Source of the DNA: Clostridium sp. UBA4108
GTDB lineage: Bacteria > Bacillota > Clostridia > Clostridiales > Clostridiaceae
NCBI GenBank assembly: GCA_002381695.1
Contig: DFXM01000022.1
Span: 52,118-116,117, forward strand
DNA: 64,000 bases
Reading direction: 5' to 3'
Each line of letters begins with the position of its first letter. Position 1 is the first letter of the stretch. The position numbers and the translations under genes were made by a program. Below, piece by piece: positions 52,823 through 61,286 of the stretch. A model generated the notes under the pieces. The model was not told the origin of the DNA, searched no databases, and saw only the letters and a list, made by a program, of their open reading frames with translations.

Positions 52823-53253
52823 ACTAAAATACACCAACTTTCATAAAACAAAATGTTCAATATATAGAAGTATATTACTTAATATGCAATAGAACACAAC
52901 ATAATTATACTCCAAGTGATACAAAGTATCAAATTTAAGAAATCCTTTGAATCGTATACTAAGAATATGTAGAAATTTCTGTATTATAATTTAATGCCTT
53001 AATAGAGTTGCATTTTATAATAACATTAACGGTCTAAAAATCTTGTTTTAAAAATAAAACAAAGTAAATACTATAATGTATATTCTCGATAATAATGCAA
53101 TTCAGTAACATTATGAAGGATAATTTAAGCAAATTAAACTTAAATGCAAATATATCATAGGATTTAAGTTTAATTACAAATTGAGTTATCTACATTCGGA
53201 ATATAGAATACTAAGATATAGACATAATAATTTTAAATCTTGGAGGAATTCAT
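52823..53253. other. AT-rich intergenic region upstream of kimA
   Basis: The gap holds one strong structure, a perfect 14-bp inverted repeat AATTAAACTTAAAT (53132-53145) and ATTTAAGTTTAATT (53162-53175). It lies 79 bp before the kimA start. No c-di-AMP (ydaO-type) riboswitch core is recognisable. No ORF is supported. Confidence 0.5.
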
Positions 53254-55092
53254 ATGATAAAGGAAATACAATCCTTGTTGCTTGGAAAAACATTGAGAAC
53301 AGAAGAGTTAAGTAAAGAAAAGTTCAATGTTCTTTGGGGGTTACCGATTTTATCAAGCGATGCCATATCATCAGTGGCCTATGCTGTAGAGGAGATTCTT
53401 TGGGTGCTTATTCCAATATTGGGTATAGCCTCCTATAAAAATATGTTCTATGCGGCTATCGCTATTGTAATATTATTATTCATATTGGTATTTTCATATA
53501 GACAAACTATTGATAACTATCCTAATGGAGGAGGGTCTTATATTGTTGCAAGTGAGAATCTAGGGAAAACTCCTGGATTAGTAGCAGCAGCTTCATTGAC
53601 CATTGATTATATTCTTACGGTGGCAGTAAGTACCTCTGCAGGAACGGCAGCTATAACCTCAGCATTTCCTATGCTATTGCCATATAAAACAGTAATAACT
53701 ATATTTATAATATTTCTTATAACCTTAGGAAATTTAAGAGGCATAAGAGAGTCATCTGTAATTTTTGGAATACCGACTTATTTATTTATTTTTTCTATTA
53801 TTACAATGATTGTAACTGGATTTATAAAAGTTTTGATTTTAGGGCAAATGCCACCTGCTTCAGTAGCTGTGAGAGAGCCACTGCAAGATATAACAATACT
53901 TTTATTTTTAAAAGCATTTGCATCTGGATGTACTGCATTAACTGGAGTTGAAGCAGTAAGCGATGGTATACCTAATTTTAAGGCACCAGCTCAAAAAAGA
54001 GCAAAAAGAGTATTGACATTATTAGCATTATTAGTGTTGATTATATTTGGTGGTCTTTCATATCTTGCAACTATGTATACAGCAGTGCCTAATCATAAAA
54101 TTACTGTTGTAGCTCAGATAGCTATTCAAGTATTTGGTCAAAACAGTTTTATGTTTTGGATGATACAGTCAACTACAGCGCTTATACTCATAATGGCAGC
54201 AAATACAGCTTTTGCTGATTTACCATTATTATTTTCCATATTAGCAAGGGATGGATATATGCCAAGGCAGTTTGCTAAAAGGGGAAAGAGATTAAGCTTT
54301 TCAAATGGTATAGTTTTATTATTTATAGCATCTTCTATATTAGTATATATATTTAAGGGGAGCACACATTTATTAATGCCATTATATGCTGTGGGAGTAT
54401 TTTTATCTTTTACACTTTCGCAGTCCGGTATGTTTATGAAATGGTGGAGGCTTCGAAATATAGGATGGAAGCACAAAGCTTTTATTAATGGAGTTGGCAC
54501 CCTAGTTACAGCCTTAACCTGCATTATAATAGGAGCTACAAAATTTATCCATGGTGCATGGGTAGTGTGTATATGTATACCTATATTAGTTTTATTTATG
54601 GTGAAAATTAAAAAACATTATGTGAGTGTAGCTAATGATTTAAAAATTGATGTATATGATAAGAATATATGTACTAAAGAAAAGGTAACAAACCATGTAA
54701 TAGTTCCTGTAGATACTTTTAATAAATCCTTTGTAAAATGTCTAAATTATGGACTAGTGATTGGAGACACGGTGGAAATATATCATGTATCTACTAATGA
54801 AGACGAATCAAAGAGATTAAAAGAAAAATATAGTGAGCTTCACATTGATATACCATTCATTGTGGAGGATGCTCCTTTTAGAAATGTAAATGAAACTTTA
54901 TTAAAATATATAGATAACAGACAATTAAGTATGAAGAGAGGAGAAATGATGACCATAGTAATGCCGCAATTTACTATTCATTCTTGGTGGCACCAGCTTC
55001 TTCACAATCAAACTTCACTATTTATTAGAACTATGCTTCTAAAAAGAAGAAATATTGCAGTGGTAACATTGCCATATTTAATTAAAGAATAA
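53254..55092 (+). CDS. kimA: KimA-like potassium importer
   Basis: This 612-residue transporter is of the KimA (YdaO) type, an APC-fold proton/potassium symporter. The N-terminal LLGKTLRTEELSKEKFNVLWGLPILSSDAISSVAYA, the helix YPNGGGSYIVASENLG and the ALTGVEAVSDGIPNFKAP stretch are KimA hallmarks. Twelve helices are followed by a C-terminal cytoplasmic USP-like domain (about 465-612). KimA is closed by c-di-AMP binding in Bacillus subtilis. Regulation by a c-di-AMP riboswitch is not visible here. GGAGG precedes the ATG. Confidence 0.93.
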   Translation: MIKEIQSLLLGKTLRTEELSKEKFNVLWGLPILSSDAISSVAYAVEEILWVLIPILGIASYKNMFYAAIAIVILLFILVFSYRQTIDNYPNGGGSYIVASENLGKTPGLVAAASLTIDYILTVAVSTSAGTAAITSAFPMLLPYKTVITIFIIFLITLGNLRGIRESSVIFGIPTYLFIFSIITMIVTGFIKVLILGQMPPASVAVREPLQDITILLFLKAFASGCTALTGVEAVSDGIPNFKAPAQKRAKRVLTLLALLVLIIFGGLSYLATMYTAVPNHKITVVAQIAIQVFGQNSFMFWMIQSTTALILIMAANTAFADLPLLFSILARDGYMPRQFAKRGKRLSFSNGIVLLFIASSILVYIFKGSTHLLMPLYAVGVFLSFTLSQSGMFMKWWRLRNIGWKHKAFINGVGTLVTALTCIIIGATKFIHGAWVVCICIPILVLFMVKIKKHYVSVANDLKIDVYDKNICTKEKVTNHVIVPVDTFNKSFVKCLNYGLVIGDTVEIYHVSTNEDESKRLKEKYSELHIDIPFIVEDAPFRNVNETLLKYIDNRQLSMKRGEMMTIVMPQFTIHSWWHQLLHNQTSLFIRTMLLKRRNIAVVTLPYLIKE

Positions 55093-55112
55093 GAAGTATT
55101 TTAAAATAAATG

Positions 55113-55153
55113 AAAGAGATGGTTATTTAGGATGAAATCTAACTATCTCTTTT
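55113..55153 (+). terminator. Terminator of kimA
   Basis: AAAGAGATGGTTA pairs with TAACTATCTCTTT (one wobble) over a 14-base loop and is followed by T. Confidence 0.8.
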
Positions 55154-55198
55154 AACTTTGATGTCTATCTGCTATAGAAAATCTAATATAGTAAAAAA

Positions 55199-55930
55199 CT
55201 AAAGTCCATAGAGAACTTCTGATAATACTTCACCAATACTGTCATTTATAACTATACTTGCCATAGAATCATAAGAAGTTGAAGCTTTATTTATTAATAC
55301 TAAATCTTTGCCTTTAAAATATCTAATAAGTCCTGCAGCAGGATATACCACTAAAGAAGTCCCGCCAACTATAAGCACATCAGCGCTTCTAATAGCATTT
55401 ACAGCATTATAGATTACATCCTCATCTAGAGCTTCTTCATATAGAACTACATCAGGTCTAACTATCTCATCGCAATCACTACAGCGAGGAGCAATATCTT
55501 TTGAAGTCATAATATAGTCTAATGTAAAGGTCTTACCACATTCCATGCAGTAGTTTTTATGAATAGACCCATGAAGTTCAAGAACGTTTTTACTACCAGC
55601 CATTTGATGAAGTCCATCTATATTTTGGGTTATTACAGTCTTAAGCTTTCCTAACTCTTCAAGTTTAGCAAGAGCATAGTGAGCAGCATTAGGGACAGCT
55701 TCAGCATAAACCATCTTTTCTTTATAAAATTTATAAAAATCCTCACTGTGGTTCATAAAAAAGCTATGAGTAAGAATATCTTCTGGAGAGTATGAAGAAT
55801 TTTTTATTTTATATAGGCCATTATCAGATCTGAAATCGGGGATGGCAGATTCTGTAGATACTCCAGCTCCACCGAAGAATACTATGCTATTTGAACTATC
55901 TATTATATGCTTTAAAGCATCAACACTCAT
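55199..55930 (-). CDS. cobB: Sirtuin (NAD-dependent protein deacylase)
   Basis: This 243-residue Sir2-family enzyme has the NAD-binding GGAGVSTESAIPDFRS, the substrate loop TQNIDGLHQMAG and the catalytic histidine in ELHGSIHKNYC. Two zinc CxxC pairs (CMEC and CSDC) and VGGTSLVVYPAAGL complete it. It removes acetyl or other acyl groups from lysines using NAD. The GAGGTGAT before the ATG is well placed. The gene stands alone. Confidence 0.95.
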   Translation of the reverse strand: MSVDALKHIIDSSNSIVFFGGAGVSTESAIPDFRSDNGLYKIKNSSYSPEDILTHSFFMNHSEDFYKFYKEKMVYAEAVPNAAHYALAKLEELGKLKTVITQNIDGLHQMAGSKNVLELHGSIHKNYCMECGKTFTLDYIMTSKDIAPRCSDCDEIVRPDVVLYEEALDEDVIYNAVNAIRSADVLIVGGTSLVVYPAAGLIRYFKGKDLVLINKASTSYDSMASIVINDSIGEVLSEVLYGL

Positions 55931-56253
55931 AGAAAATCACCTCAACATTATTATAACATAAGATGTTAAAACCAAAAATGATTTAATAAAACTAAAAATA
56001 GTTTAATAAAATTAAAAATTATTAAACTAAATTAAATCAGTTAGTGAATTATAATTTTAAGGGAAGTTGCATTCGTAAATAAATTATAATTATTTTAAAA
56101 TAGGTGCAAGTGCTATATAAAAGTCAATTATTAATCTTTCAATAATTGACTTTTATATAATAGAATAATAAACTATCCTCTAGAGATGACATTACTGGAA
56201 AACATAGAATAGAGTCTTAAATTGATAGATTAAAATACTGGAGGAGGGATATT
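55931..56253. other. Intergenic region with a perfect long hairpin
   Basis: A perfect 19-bp inverted repeat, TATATAAAAGTCAATTATT (56114-56132) and its complement (56141-56159), has an 8-base loop. At 55982-56021 two 20-bp copies of TTTAATAAAA-type sequence are in tandem. No gene or T-tract is present. Confidence 0.55.
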
Positions 56254-56607
56254 ATGGAGAAAAATTCAGTCAAAATATACATTCCGTTTTGGATAACAGT
56301 AGTAATTTTGCTTCTGTACATTAATTTATTTAAAAATTTTAAAATATTATTTTGGATAACTTTTGGATTTGAAAGAATTTTTAATGCTATTTATATAGAT
56401 AAGATGCTAAGAAAAATAGATAAGCTTATTGAACAAAGAGAATTCAATGGAAAATTATTTGGAATTATAATGTTTACGATTCTTCTAGGTATAGGAATAT
56501 TTATATGGATTTTCATAGATCAAAGAGAGTTATTTTATGTTATAATTCTAGGGGAGATATTTGATTTTATAATACTAAAGATTCTTAAATTAAGAAATCA
56601 AAAATAA
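56254..56607 (+). CDS. Small membrane protein of unknown function
   Basis: This 117-residue protein has three or four predicted hydrophobic helices (about 8-25, 28-45, 68-90, 95-110) and a short basic segment between them (KMLRKIDKLIEQRE). I do not recognise the family. GGAGGAGGG precedes the ATG. It lies 18 bp before the homoserine-dehydrogenase-like gene and is probably co-transcribed with it. Confidence 0.7.
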   Translation: MEKNSVKIYIPFWITVVILLLYINLFKNFKILFWITFGFERIFNAIYIDKMLRKIDKLIEQREFNGKLFGIIMFTILLGIGIFIWIFIDQRELFYVIILGEIFDFIILKILKLRNQK

Positions 56608-56625
56608 CATTATGGGGGTTTAACT

Positions 56626-57639
56626 ATGGATAAAAAGTTAAAGTTATGTATTATAGGTTTTGGAAATTCGGCAAAGGAATTTTGTAGATTAATCATGGAA
56701 AAAGAGTTACCAGTGATAGTTACAGGTATATCTACCAGATCTAAGGGAGCACTTCTTTGTAAAGATGGAATTGATGTATATAGAGCATTAAAAGAAGTAG
56801 AAGAATTAGGAGAATTTTCTAAAGATAATCCAAGTAAGGTAGATATGAATTCTTTAGATATAATAAAAAATTCAAAGGCTGATGTGATGATAGAATTAAG
56901 TAGCCTTTCTATAAAGGATGGGCAACCAGCTATATGTCATGTAGAGACAGCATTTAATAATAATATGCATGTTATAACCGCAAACAAAGGTCCTATAGCT
57001 TGGGATTTTCATAGACTAAATAAATTAGCTACAGAGAAAAATAGAGTATTTTTATATGAAACTACAGTTATGGATGGAACTCCTATCTTTAACTTGGTGA
57101 AATATACACTTCCAGGATGTAAGGTACTTTCATTTAAGGGAATTCTAAATTCCACCACAAACTTTATTCTTGAAGAAATGGAAGGTGGAAATGACTTTGA
57201 AGCCGCTATAGTGGAAGCTCAAAGAAGAGGTTTTGCAGAAGCTGATCCTTCAGCAGATATTGAGGGCTGGGATGCAGCTGCTAAAACTGCAGCTTTAGCT
57301 AATGTACTTTTAGAGGGAAAGATGAATCCTATGACTGTAGAAAGAGTTGGTATAGAGACCATTACTAAAGAGCAGATAGAGGAAGCTAAAAAGAATGGTA
57401 TGAAATATAAATTATTATGTGAAGGATATATAAAGGACGGATTAGCTTATGGGAGAGTATATCCAAAACTAGTTAAAACTACAGATATGCTAAGTACTAT
57501 AGATGCAACTTCTTCAATACTATGTATAACCACTGACTTAATGGGAGAAGTATGTATAGTGGAAAAGAATCCAGAAATACAACAAACTGCCTATGGAATA
57601 TATAGTGATTTATTGGAGTTAAGAAGTAAGATTCTTTAA
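56626..57639 (+). CDS. Homoserine dehydrogenase-like oxidoreductase
   Basis: This 337-residue NAD(P)-dependent enzyme resembles homoserine dehydrogenase (aspartate-semialdehyde to homoserine). An N-terminal Rossmann motif LCIIGFGNSAKEF, VITANKGPIA, GTPIFNLVKYTLPGCKVLSFKGILNSTTNFIL and AEADPSADIEGWDAAAKTAALANVLL are the known family stretches. The C-terminal ACT domain of the long forms is absent. The first glycine pattern is GFGNSA instead of GxGxVG. No threonine genes are adjacent, so a paralogous role is possible. A clear terminator follows. Confidence 0.85.
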   Translation: MDKKLKLCIIGFGNSAKEFCRLIMEKELPVIVTGISTRSKGALLCKDGIDVYRALKEVEELGEFSKDNPSKVDMNSLDIIKNSKADVMIELSSLSIKDGQPAICHVETAFNNNMHVITANKGPIAWDFHRLNKLATEKNRVFLYETTVMDGTPIFNLVKYTLPGCKVLSFKGILNSTTNFILEEMEGGNDFEAAIVEAQRRGFAEADPSADIEGWDAAAKTAALANVLLEGKMNPMTVERVGIETITKEQIEEAKKNGMKYKLLCEGYIKDGLAYGRVYPKLVKTTDMLSTIDATSSILCITTDLMGEVCIVEKNPEIQQTAYGIYSDLLELRSKIL

Positions 57640-57652
57640 TTAAAGATATAGG

Positions 57653-57684
57653 AAGCCATTCTCATGTTGTTGAGAATGGCTTTT
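57653..57684 (+). terminator. Terminator of the homoserine-dehydrogenase-like gene
   Basis: AAGCCATTCTCA and TGAGAATGGCTT form a 12-bp stem closed by TGTTGT and followed by TTAATAT. Confidence 0.9.
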
Positions 57685-57899
57685 AATATATAGAAAATAT
57701 TATTATGAACATTGTTAAATATTTTTTAACAATAAAATTTTATGCAATTTCATATTGTAACAAAAATACAATGTTAGTATAATCTACTTAATGCTGATAT
57801 TATAATAATTTGTCAAATAAACAAACTTTTACTAGATAATTAGCATTCATAATGAATAAAGATTCATAAATATATATTGTAAGAGAGGAAAGATTAATT

Positions 57900-58301
57900 A
57901 TGGGAATTTACAAAATTATTGAAAAGAAAAGAAAAGAAGAGCAAAGAAGGAAAACTATAAAAGTAGCAAAAACTATAACTGCTGCAACTACAGCTGGAGC
58001 TGTGTTAGGGGCAACAGCAGGAATATTTTTAGCACCTAAGTCAGGAAAAGAAAGCAGAGAAGATTTAAAGAATAAAACTTGTGATGTAAGTGAAAAAGTA
58101 AAGATTAAGGGAGTGGAATTAAAAGAAAACTTCAATAATAAAGTTGTTGGAGGAAAGGATAATGTTAAAGAAGCTAAAGAAAAAATAAAGAATTATTTAT
58201 CTGAAAAGAAAAATGTAAAACAGTGTGAGGAGGCTGCTGACGAGATTTCTGAAACAGTTGAAACAGTGGAAGATAATAAAGCAGAGGAGCCATGTATATA
58301 G
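57900..58301 (+). CDS. YtxH-domain protein
   Basis: This 133-residue protein has a basic N-terminus, one glycine/alanine-rich membrane helix with the YtxH motif GAVLGATAGIFLAPKSGKESREDLKNK, and a charged coiled-coil tail ending in an acidic stretch. Members are general-stress or envelope-associated proteins. AGAGAGGAAAG precedes the ATG. The next gene overlaps by 10 bp, so the two are a unit. Confidence 0.87.
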   Translation: MGIYKIIEKKRKEEQRRKTIKVAKTITAATTAGAVLGATAGIFLAPKSGKESREDLKNKTCDVSEKVKIKGVELKENFNNKVVGGKDNVKEAKEKIKNYLSEKKNVKQCEEAADEISETVETVEDNKAEEPCI

Positions 58302-58630
58302 AACTTTCAGAGTTATTTTGGGGAATTATAGGAATAATTGGAGCTGTGACATTAGTTTATTTGATAATTGTTTTAAGGAATATTTCTAAGTTTGTAATTA
58401 ATTTAAATGAAGTAATATCAGAAAATAAAAAAAATATAAATATACTATGTAATGATCTGCCTAAAATATCTGAAAAATGTACAAGCATTTGTGATAATGT
58501 AAATGATATTAGTGAAGTAATAACAGAGACTACTGCTGAAGTTGTAGTGGCAAAGGAAAATATTACAGGCAACATAGAAACTATTAAGGATATATTAAAT
58601 ATTATAGTAAGTATATTCTTTAAAAAATAA
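58292..58630 (+). CDS. DUF948-like membrane-anchored coiled-coil protein
   Basis: This 112-residue protein has an N-terminal membrane helix (about 8-28) and a helical region with regularly spaced I/V positions (LNEVISENKKNINILCNDLPKI onward), as in DUF948 proteins that are commonly paired with YtxH proteins. It overlaps the YtxH gene by 10 bp. The two probably form a stress-related membrane pair. Confidence 0.82.
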   Translation: MYIELSELFWGIIGIIGAVTLVYLIIVLRNISKFVINLNEVISENKKNINILCNDLPKISEKCTSICDNVNDISEVITETTAEVVVAKENITGNIETIKDILNIIVSIFFKK

Positions 58631-58632
58631 TC

Positions 58633-58672
58633 ATAAAAGCCATTATCTTTTAAAGAAGATAATGGCTTTTAT
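58633..58672. terminator. Bidirectional terminator
   Basis: ATAAAAGCCATTATCTT and its complement around a six-base loop stand between convergent genes. T-rich tracts exist on both sides, so it serves the DUF948-like gene and the MATE gene. Confidence 0.88.
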
Positions 58673-58679
58673 TAAATCT

Positions 58680-60068
58680 TTAAATTGCAGCTTTTTCAGG
58701 AATTTCAGGTTTATCCTCCATTGGCTTAATTTCCTTATTATAAACATATCTAAATATAATTAAGCTTGTAAAGAAGGCAACAATTTCAGCAATTGGGAAG
58801 GCAAACCAAACAGCAACTACTCCAAAAGTTCTAGCCATTATCCATGCTACAGGAAGAATTATTACTAGCTGTCTTAGAATAGATATAAATAAGCTTTTAA
58901 CTCCATGGCCAGTAGCTTGGAAAGCAGTTGAAATTATTATATTTACTCCTGCTGATATGAAGCAAAGACTTATTATTCTAAGAGCTGGAATTCCAACACG
59001 AAGCATTTCCTCAGAGCTATTAAATGCCATTAGTAGCTGTCTAGGAAATATGTTAAAGATTAGAGTTCCAAAGGCCATAATAGAAACAGATATAATAGTT
59101 GCTACTTTAATAGCACTGGTTATTCTCTTTTTATTTCTTGCTCCATAGTTATATCCTAGTACTGGCATAGTTCCTTGATTTAACCCAAATACAGGCATAA
59201 ATATAAAGGATTGAAGTTTATAGTAAATACCTAAGACAGATACTGCAGCACTAGAAAATCCTATTAATATACTATTAAGACCCATTACTAAAACTGAGCT
59301 TATAGACTGCATAATAATAGATGGAAAGCCTACGGCATAAATATCTTTAATTACATAGCCTTTAAATTTAAAGTTTTTTAAATTTATCTTTACTTCGTGA
59401 TTTTTCGTGAATAATATAAATAAACAGAAAATCATTCCTAAAATTTGACCAATTACTGTAGCTATAGCAGCACCAGCAACTCCAAGAGCAGGAAAGCCTA
59501 GTAGACCAAATATAAGTATAGGGTCTAAAATTAAGTTAGCAATTGCACCTATTAATTGAGATATCATAGGATAGGTCATATTACCAGTGGCTTGTAAAAT
59601 TTTCTCTGCACAAATCTGAATAAGCATACCAAAGGAAAATATTGTTACTATGGAAGTATAAGAGGTCCCCATAGCTATTACCTCTGGATCACTAGTAAAG
59701 CTAGTGAAAAACATTTTAGTAAAAAATAACCCGAATATGGCAAATATAATCCAACTTGCCAGTCCGAGTAATAGTCCATGATCAGCTACAGAATTAGCTT
59801 CATCAAATTTTTTCTGACCAAGTTTTCTTGAAATAAGAGAGTTAATTCCGACACCTGTACCAACACCAACTGCTATAAGCAAGGTTTGTATTGGAAAGGC
59901 TAAGGAAACTGCAGTAAGGGCAGATTCTCCTATTTGAGCAACAAATATGCTGTCCACAATGTTATAGCATGACTGAATTAGCATTGAAAACATAGTAGGC
60001 AACGACATAGATATAATTAGTTTTGCAACGGGTTCAGTTCCCATTTTATTTTCTCTTGTATGTTCCAT
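58680..60068 (-). CDS. MATE-family efflux transporter
   Basis: This 462-residue multidrug exporter has twelve helices in two halves. MGTEPVAKLIISMSLPTMFSMLIQSCYNIVDSIFVAQIG opens it, and the second half begins with GYVIKDIYAVGFPSIIMQSISSVLVMGLNSIL. Its N-terminal half is close to the MepA/NorM-like clostridial MATE group. GGAGGG precedes the ATG. It is divergent from a MarR-family gene, a common repressor-pump arrangement. Confidence 0.92.
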   Translation of the reverse strand: MEHTRENKMGTEPVAKLIISMSLPTMFSMLIQSCYNIVDSIFVAQIGESALTAVSLAFPIQTLLIAVGVGTGVGINSLISRKLGQKKFDEANSVADHGLLLGLASWIIFAIFGLFFTKMFFTSFTSDPEVIAMGTSYTSIVTIFSFGMLIQICAEKILQATGNMTYPMISQLIGAIANLILDPILIFGLLGFPALGVAGAAIATVIGQILGMIFCLFILFTKNHEVKINLKNFKFKGYVIKDIYAVGFPSIIMQSISSVLVMGLNSILIGFSSAAVSVLGIYYKLQSFIFMPVFGLNQGTMPVLGYNYGARNKKRITSAIKVATIISVSIMAFGTLIFNIFPRQLLMAFNSSEEMLRVGIPALRIISLCFISAGVNIIISTAFQATGHGVKSLFISILRQLVIILPVAWIMARTFGVVAVWFAFPIAEIVAFFTSLIIFRYVYNKEIKPMEDKPEIPEKAAI

Positions 60069-60147
60069 TCTATCCCTCCAACCTATATTCTATTACAAAA
60101 AACTAAAAAGAAATATTAACAATTTATCAACAAAATTAACATATACA

Positions 60148-60159
60148 CTATAAGTATAG
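60148..60159. promoter_or_regulatory. Candidate MarR-type operator in the MATE/marR gap
   Basis: CTATA, a 2-base centre and TATAG form a 12-bp palindrome in the 185-bp gap between the divergent MATE and MarR genes. It is of the size bound by MarR dimers, but other palindromes could serve. Confidence 0.3.
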
Positions 60160-60253
60160 GTAATAAGGTGGAATATATTCATAGTTTATTAATATTATCT
60201 TGTGATAAAGTTTGATATAATTAAAAAAAATGCAGTACTTGAAGGGTAGATAT

Positions 60254-60679
60254 ATGTTTAATTTGAATGATTGTATAGGATTTATAACTAATAGCGCATC
60301 TAAAAAGATAACAGATGAATTTAATAGACGAATCAAAGATACTGGAATAACTAGAGTAAAATGGATAGCTCTTTTCTATATTGGTGAAGTAGAAGGAATC
60401 TCTCAAAGAGAGCTTTCTCAAAAAATGAATGTAAATGAATCTTCTATAGTTAGACTTCTTGATAGAATGGAGAAGGAAGAGCTGACACTCAGAGTTAGAG
60501 ATTCTCAAGATAGAAGGATAATCAAAATTTCCTTAACTGATAAAGGTAAAGAATTAAGAGAAGAAGTAATGCCCTTAGGACAACAGTTTCAGGATGATGC
60601 TACTAAGGAAATATCTCAAGAAGAATTGGATACATTTAAATATGTTTTAGAGAAGATGATTAAAAATTTAATAAGTTAG
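60254..60679 (+). CDS. MarR-family transcription regulator
   Basis: This 141-residue winged-helix regulator has SQRELSQKMNVNESSIVRLLDRMEKEELTLRVRDSQDRRIIKISLTDKGKEL, the MarR recognition helix and wing. The ATG at 60254 follows GAAGGG. An in-frame ATG at 60230 lacks a ribosome binding site. It is divergent from the MATE pump and upstream of the AhpD-like gene, whose promoter region carries two palindromes (60718-60749) that look like its operators. It probably represses one or both neighbours. Confidence 0.9.
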   Translation: MFNLNDCIGFITNSASKKITDEFNRRIKDTGITRVKWIALFYIGEVEGISQRELSQKMNVNESSIVRLLDRMEKEELTLRVRDSQDRRIIKISLTDKGKELREEVMPLGQQFQDDATKEISQEELDTFKYVLEKMIKNLIS

Positions 60680-60686
60680 TTGACAG

Positions 60687-60709
60687 TACCACAAATTGGT
60701 GGTATTTTT
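60687..60709 (+). terminator. Terminator of the marR gene
   Basis: TACCAC, the loop AAATTG and GTGGTA are followed by TTTTT. Confidence 0.75.
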
Positions 60710-60717
60710 AAAATATA

Positions 60718-60749
60718 AATACTTGCTATAGCAAGTATTGTTATAACAA
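60718..60749. promoter_or_regulatory. Tandem palindromes upstream of the AhpD-like gene
   Basis: A perfect 22-bp palindrome centred on TTGCTATAGCAA (60723-60734) is followed by a second perfect 12-bp palindrome, TTGTTATAACAA (60738-60749). They share the form TTG-Y-TATA-R-CAA and lie 15 bp apart centre to centre. They are probable MarR-type dimer sites controlling the downstream gene. Confidence 0.6.
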
Positions 60750-60785
60750 CTATTATGGTAACAAGTTAAGGTGGGAGGGTTTAAT

Positions 60786-61139
60786 ATGAAAAAAGATGTA
60801 AGACAAATGTTAAATGATTTTACTGGGGGATTAGCAACTTTAGCAGAAACTAATGGAGATAGCGTAAATGCTTTTATGAATTTACTAGGAACTAACTATG
60901 CAGAAGGTGCTATTGATACAAAAACTAAAGAATTAATAAGTGTAGGAATTGCTGCATATAATCGTTGTGAGTATTGTATAGTATTCCACGTATATAAAGC
61001 TTTAGAATCAGGAGCTACAAGAGAGCAAATACTTGAAGCAGCTATGGTATCTGTTGCCTTTGGTGGAGGTCCTACAATGGCCTATACAGTAACTTTAATT
61101 AAGGATTCTATAGATGAATTCGAGAAAGATTTTAAATAA
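60786..61139 (+). CDS. AhpD-like carboxymuconolactone decarboxylase family protein
   Basis: This 117-residue protein has the redox motif NRCEYCIVFHVYKAL, a CxxCxxxH site (C61, C64, H68) as in AhpD peroxidase partners. Such proteins reduce peroxides or electrophiles via the cysteine pair. The ATG at 60786 follows GTGGGAGGG. It follows the MarR gene and the tandem palindromes, so it is likely induced by an electrophile or antibiotic sensed by MarR. Confidence 0.9.
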   Translation: MKKDVRQMLNDFTGGLATLAETNGDSVNAFMNLLGTNYAEGAIDTKTKELISVGIAAYNRCEYCIVFHVYKALESGATREQILEAAMVSVAFGGGPTMAYTVTLIKDSIDEFEKDFK

Positions 61140-61173
61140 TTGATAATATAGATTAATAGTGAAACATACAAGG

Positions 61174-61200
61174 ACCCTGTGCAAGAGTACAGGGTTTGAA
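61174..61200 (+). terminator. Weak terminator after the AhpD-like gene
   Basis: ACCCTGT and ACAGGGT flank an 8-base loop. The following TTGAATT is only a weak T-tract. Confidence 0.55.
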
Positions 61201-61286
61201 TTATATTGTGGAAAAAATAGAATTATAACTTACCCAGAATAATGAAAATATAGAACAAATATAAGCTATATTAAGGAGGATAAGGT

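Noticed and set aside
52838..53253. A c-di-AMP (ydaO-type) riboswitch upstream of kimA
   Set aside because: The leader is almost purely AT-rich and lacks the GC-rich conserved core. Only a simple inverted repeat is present.
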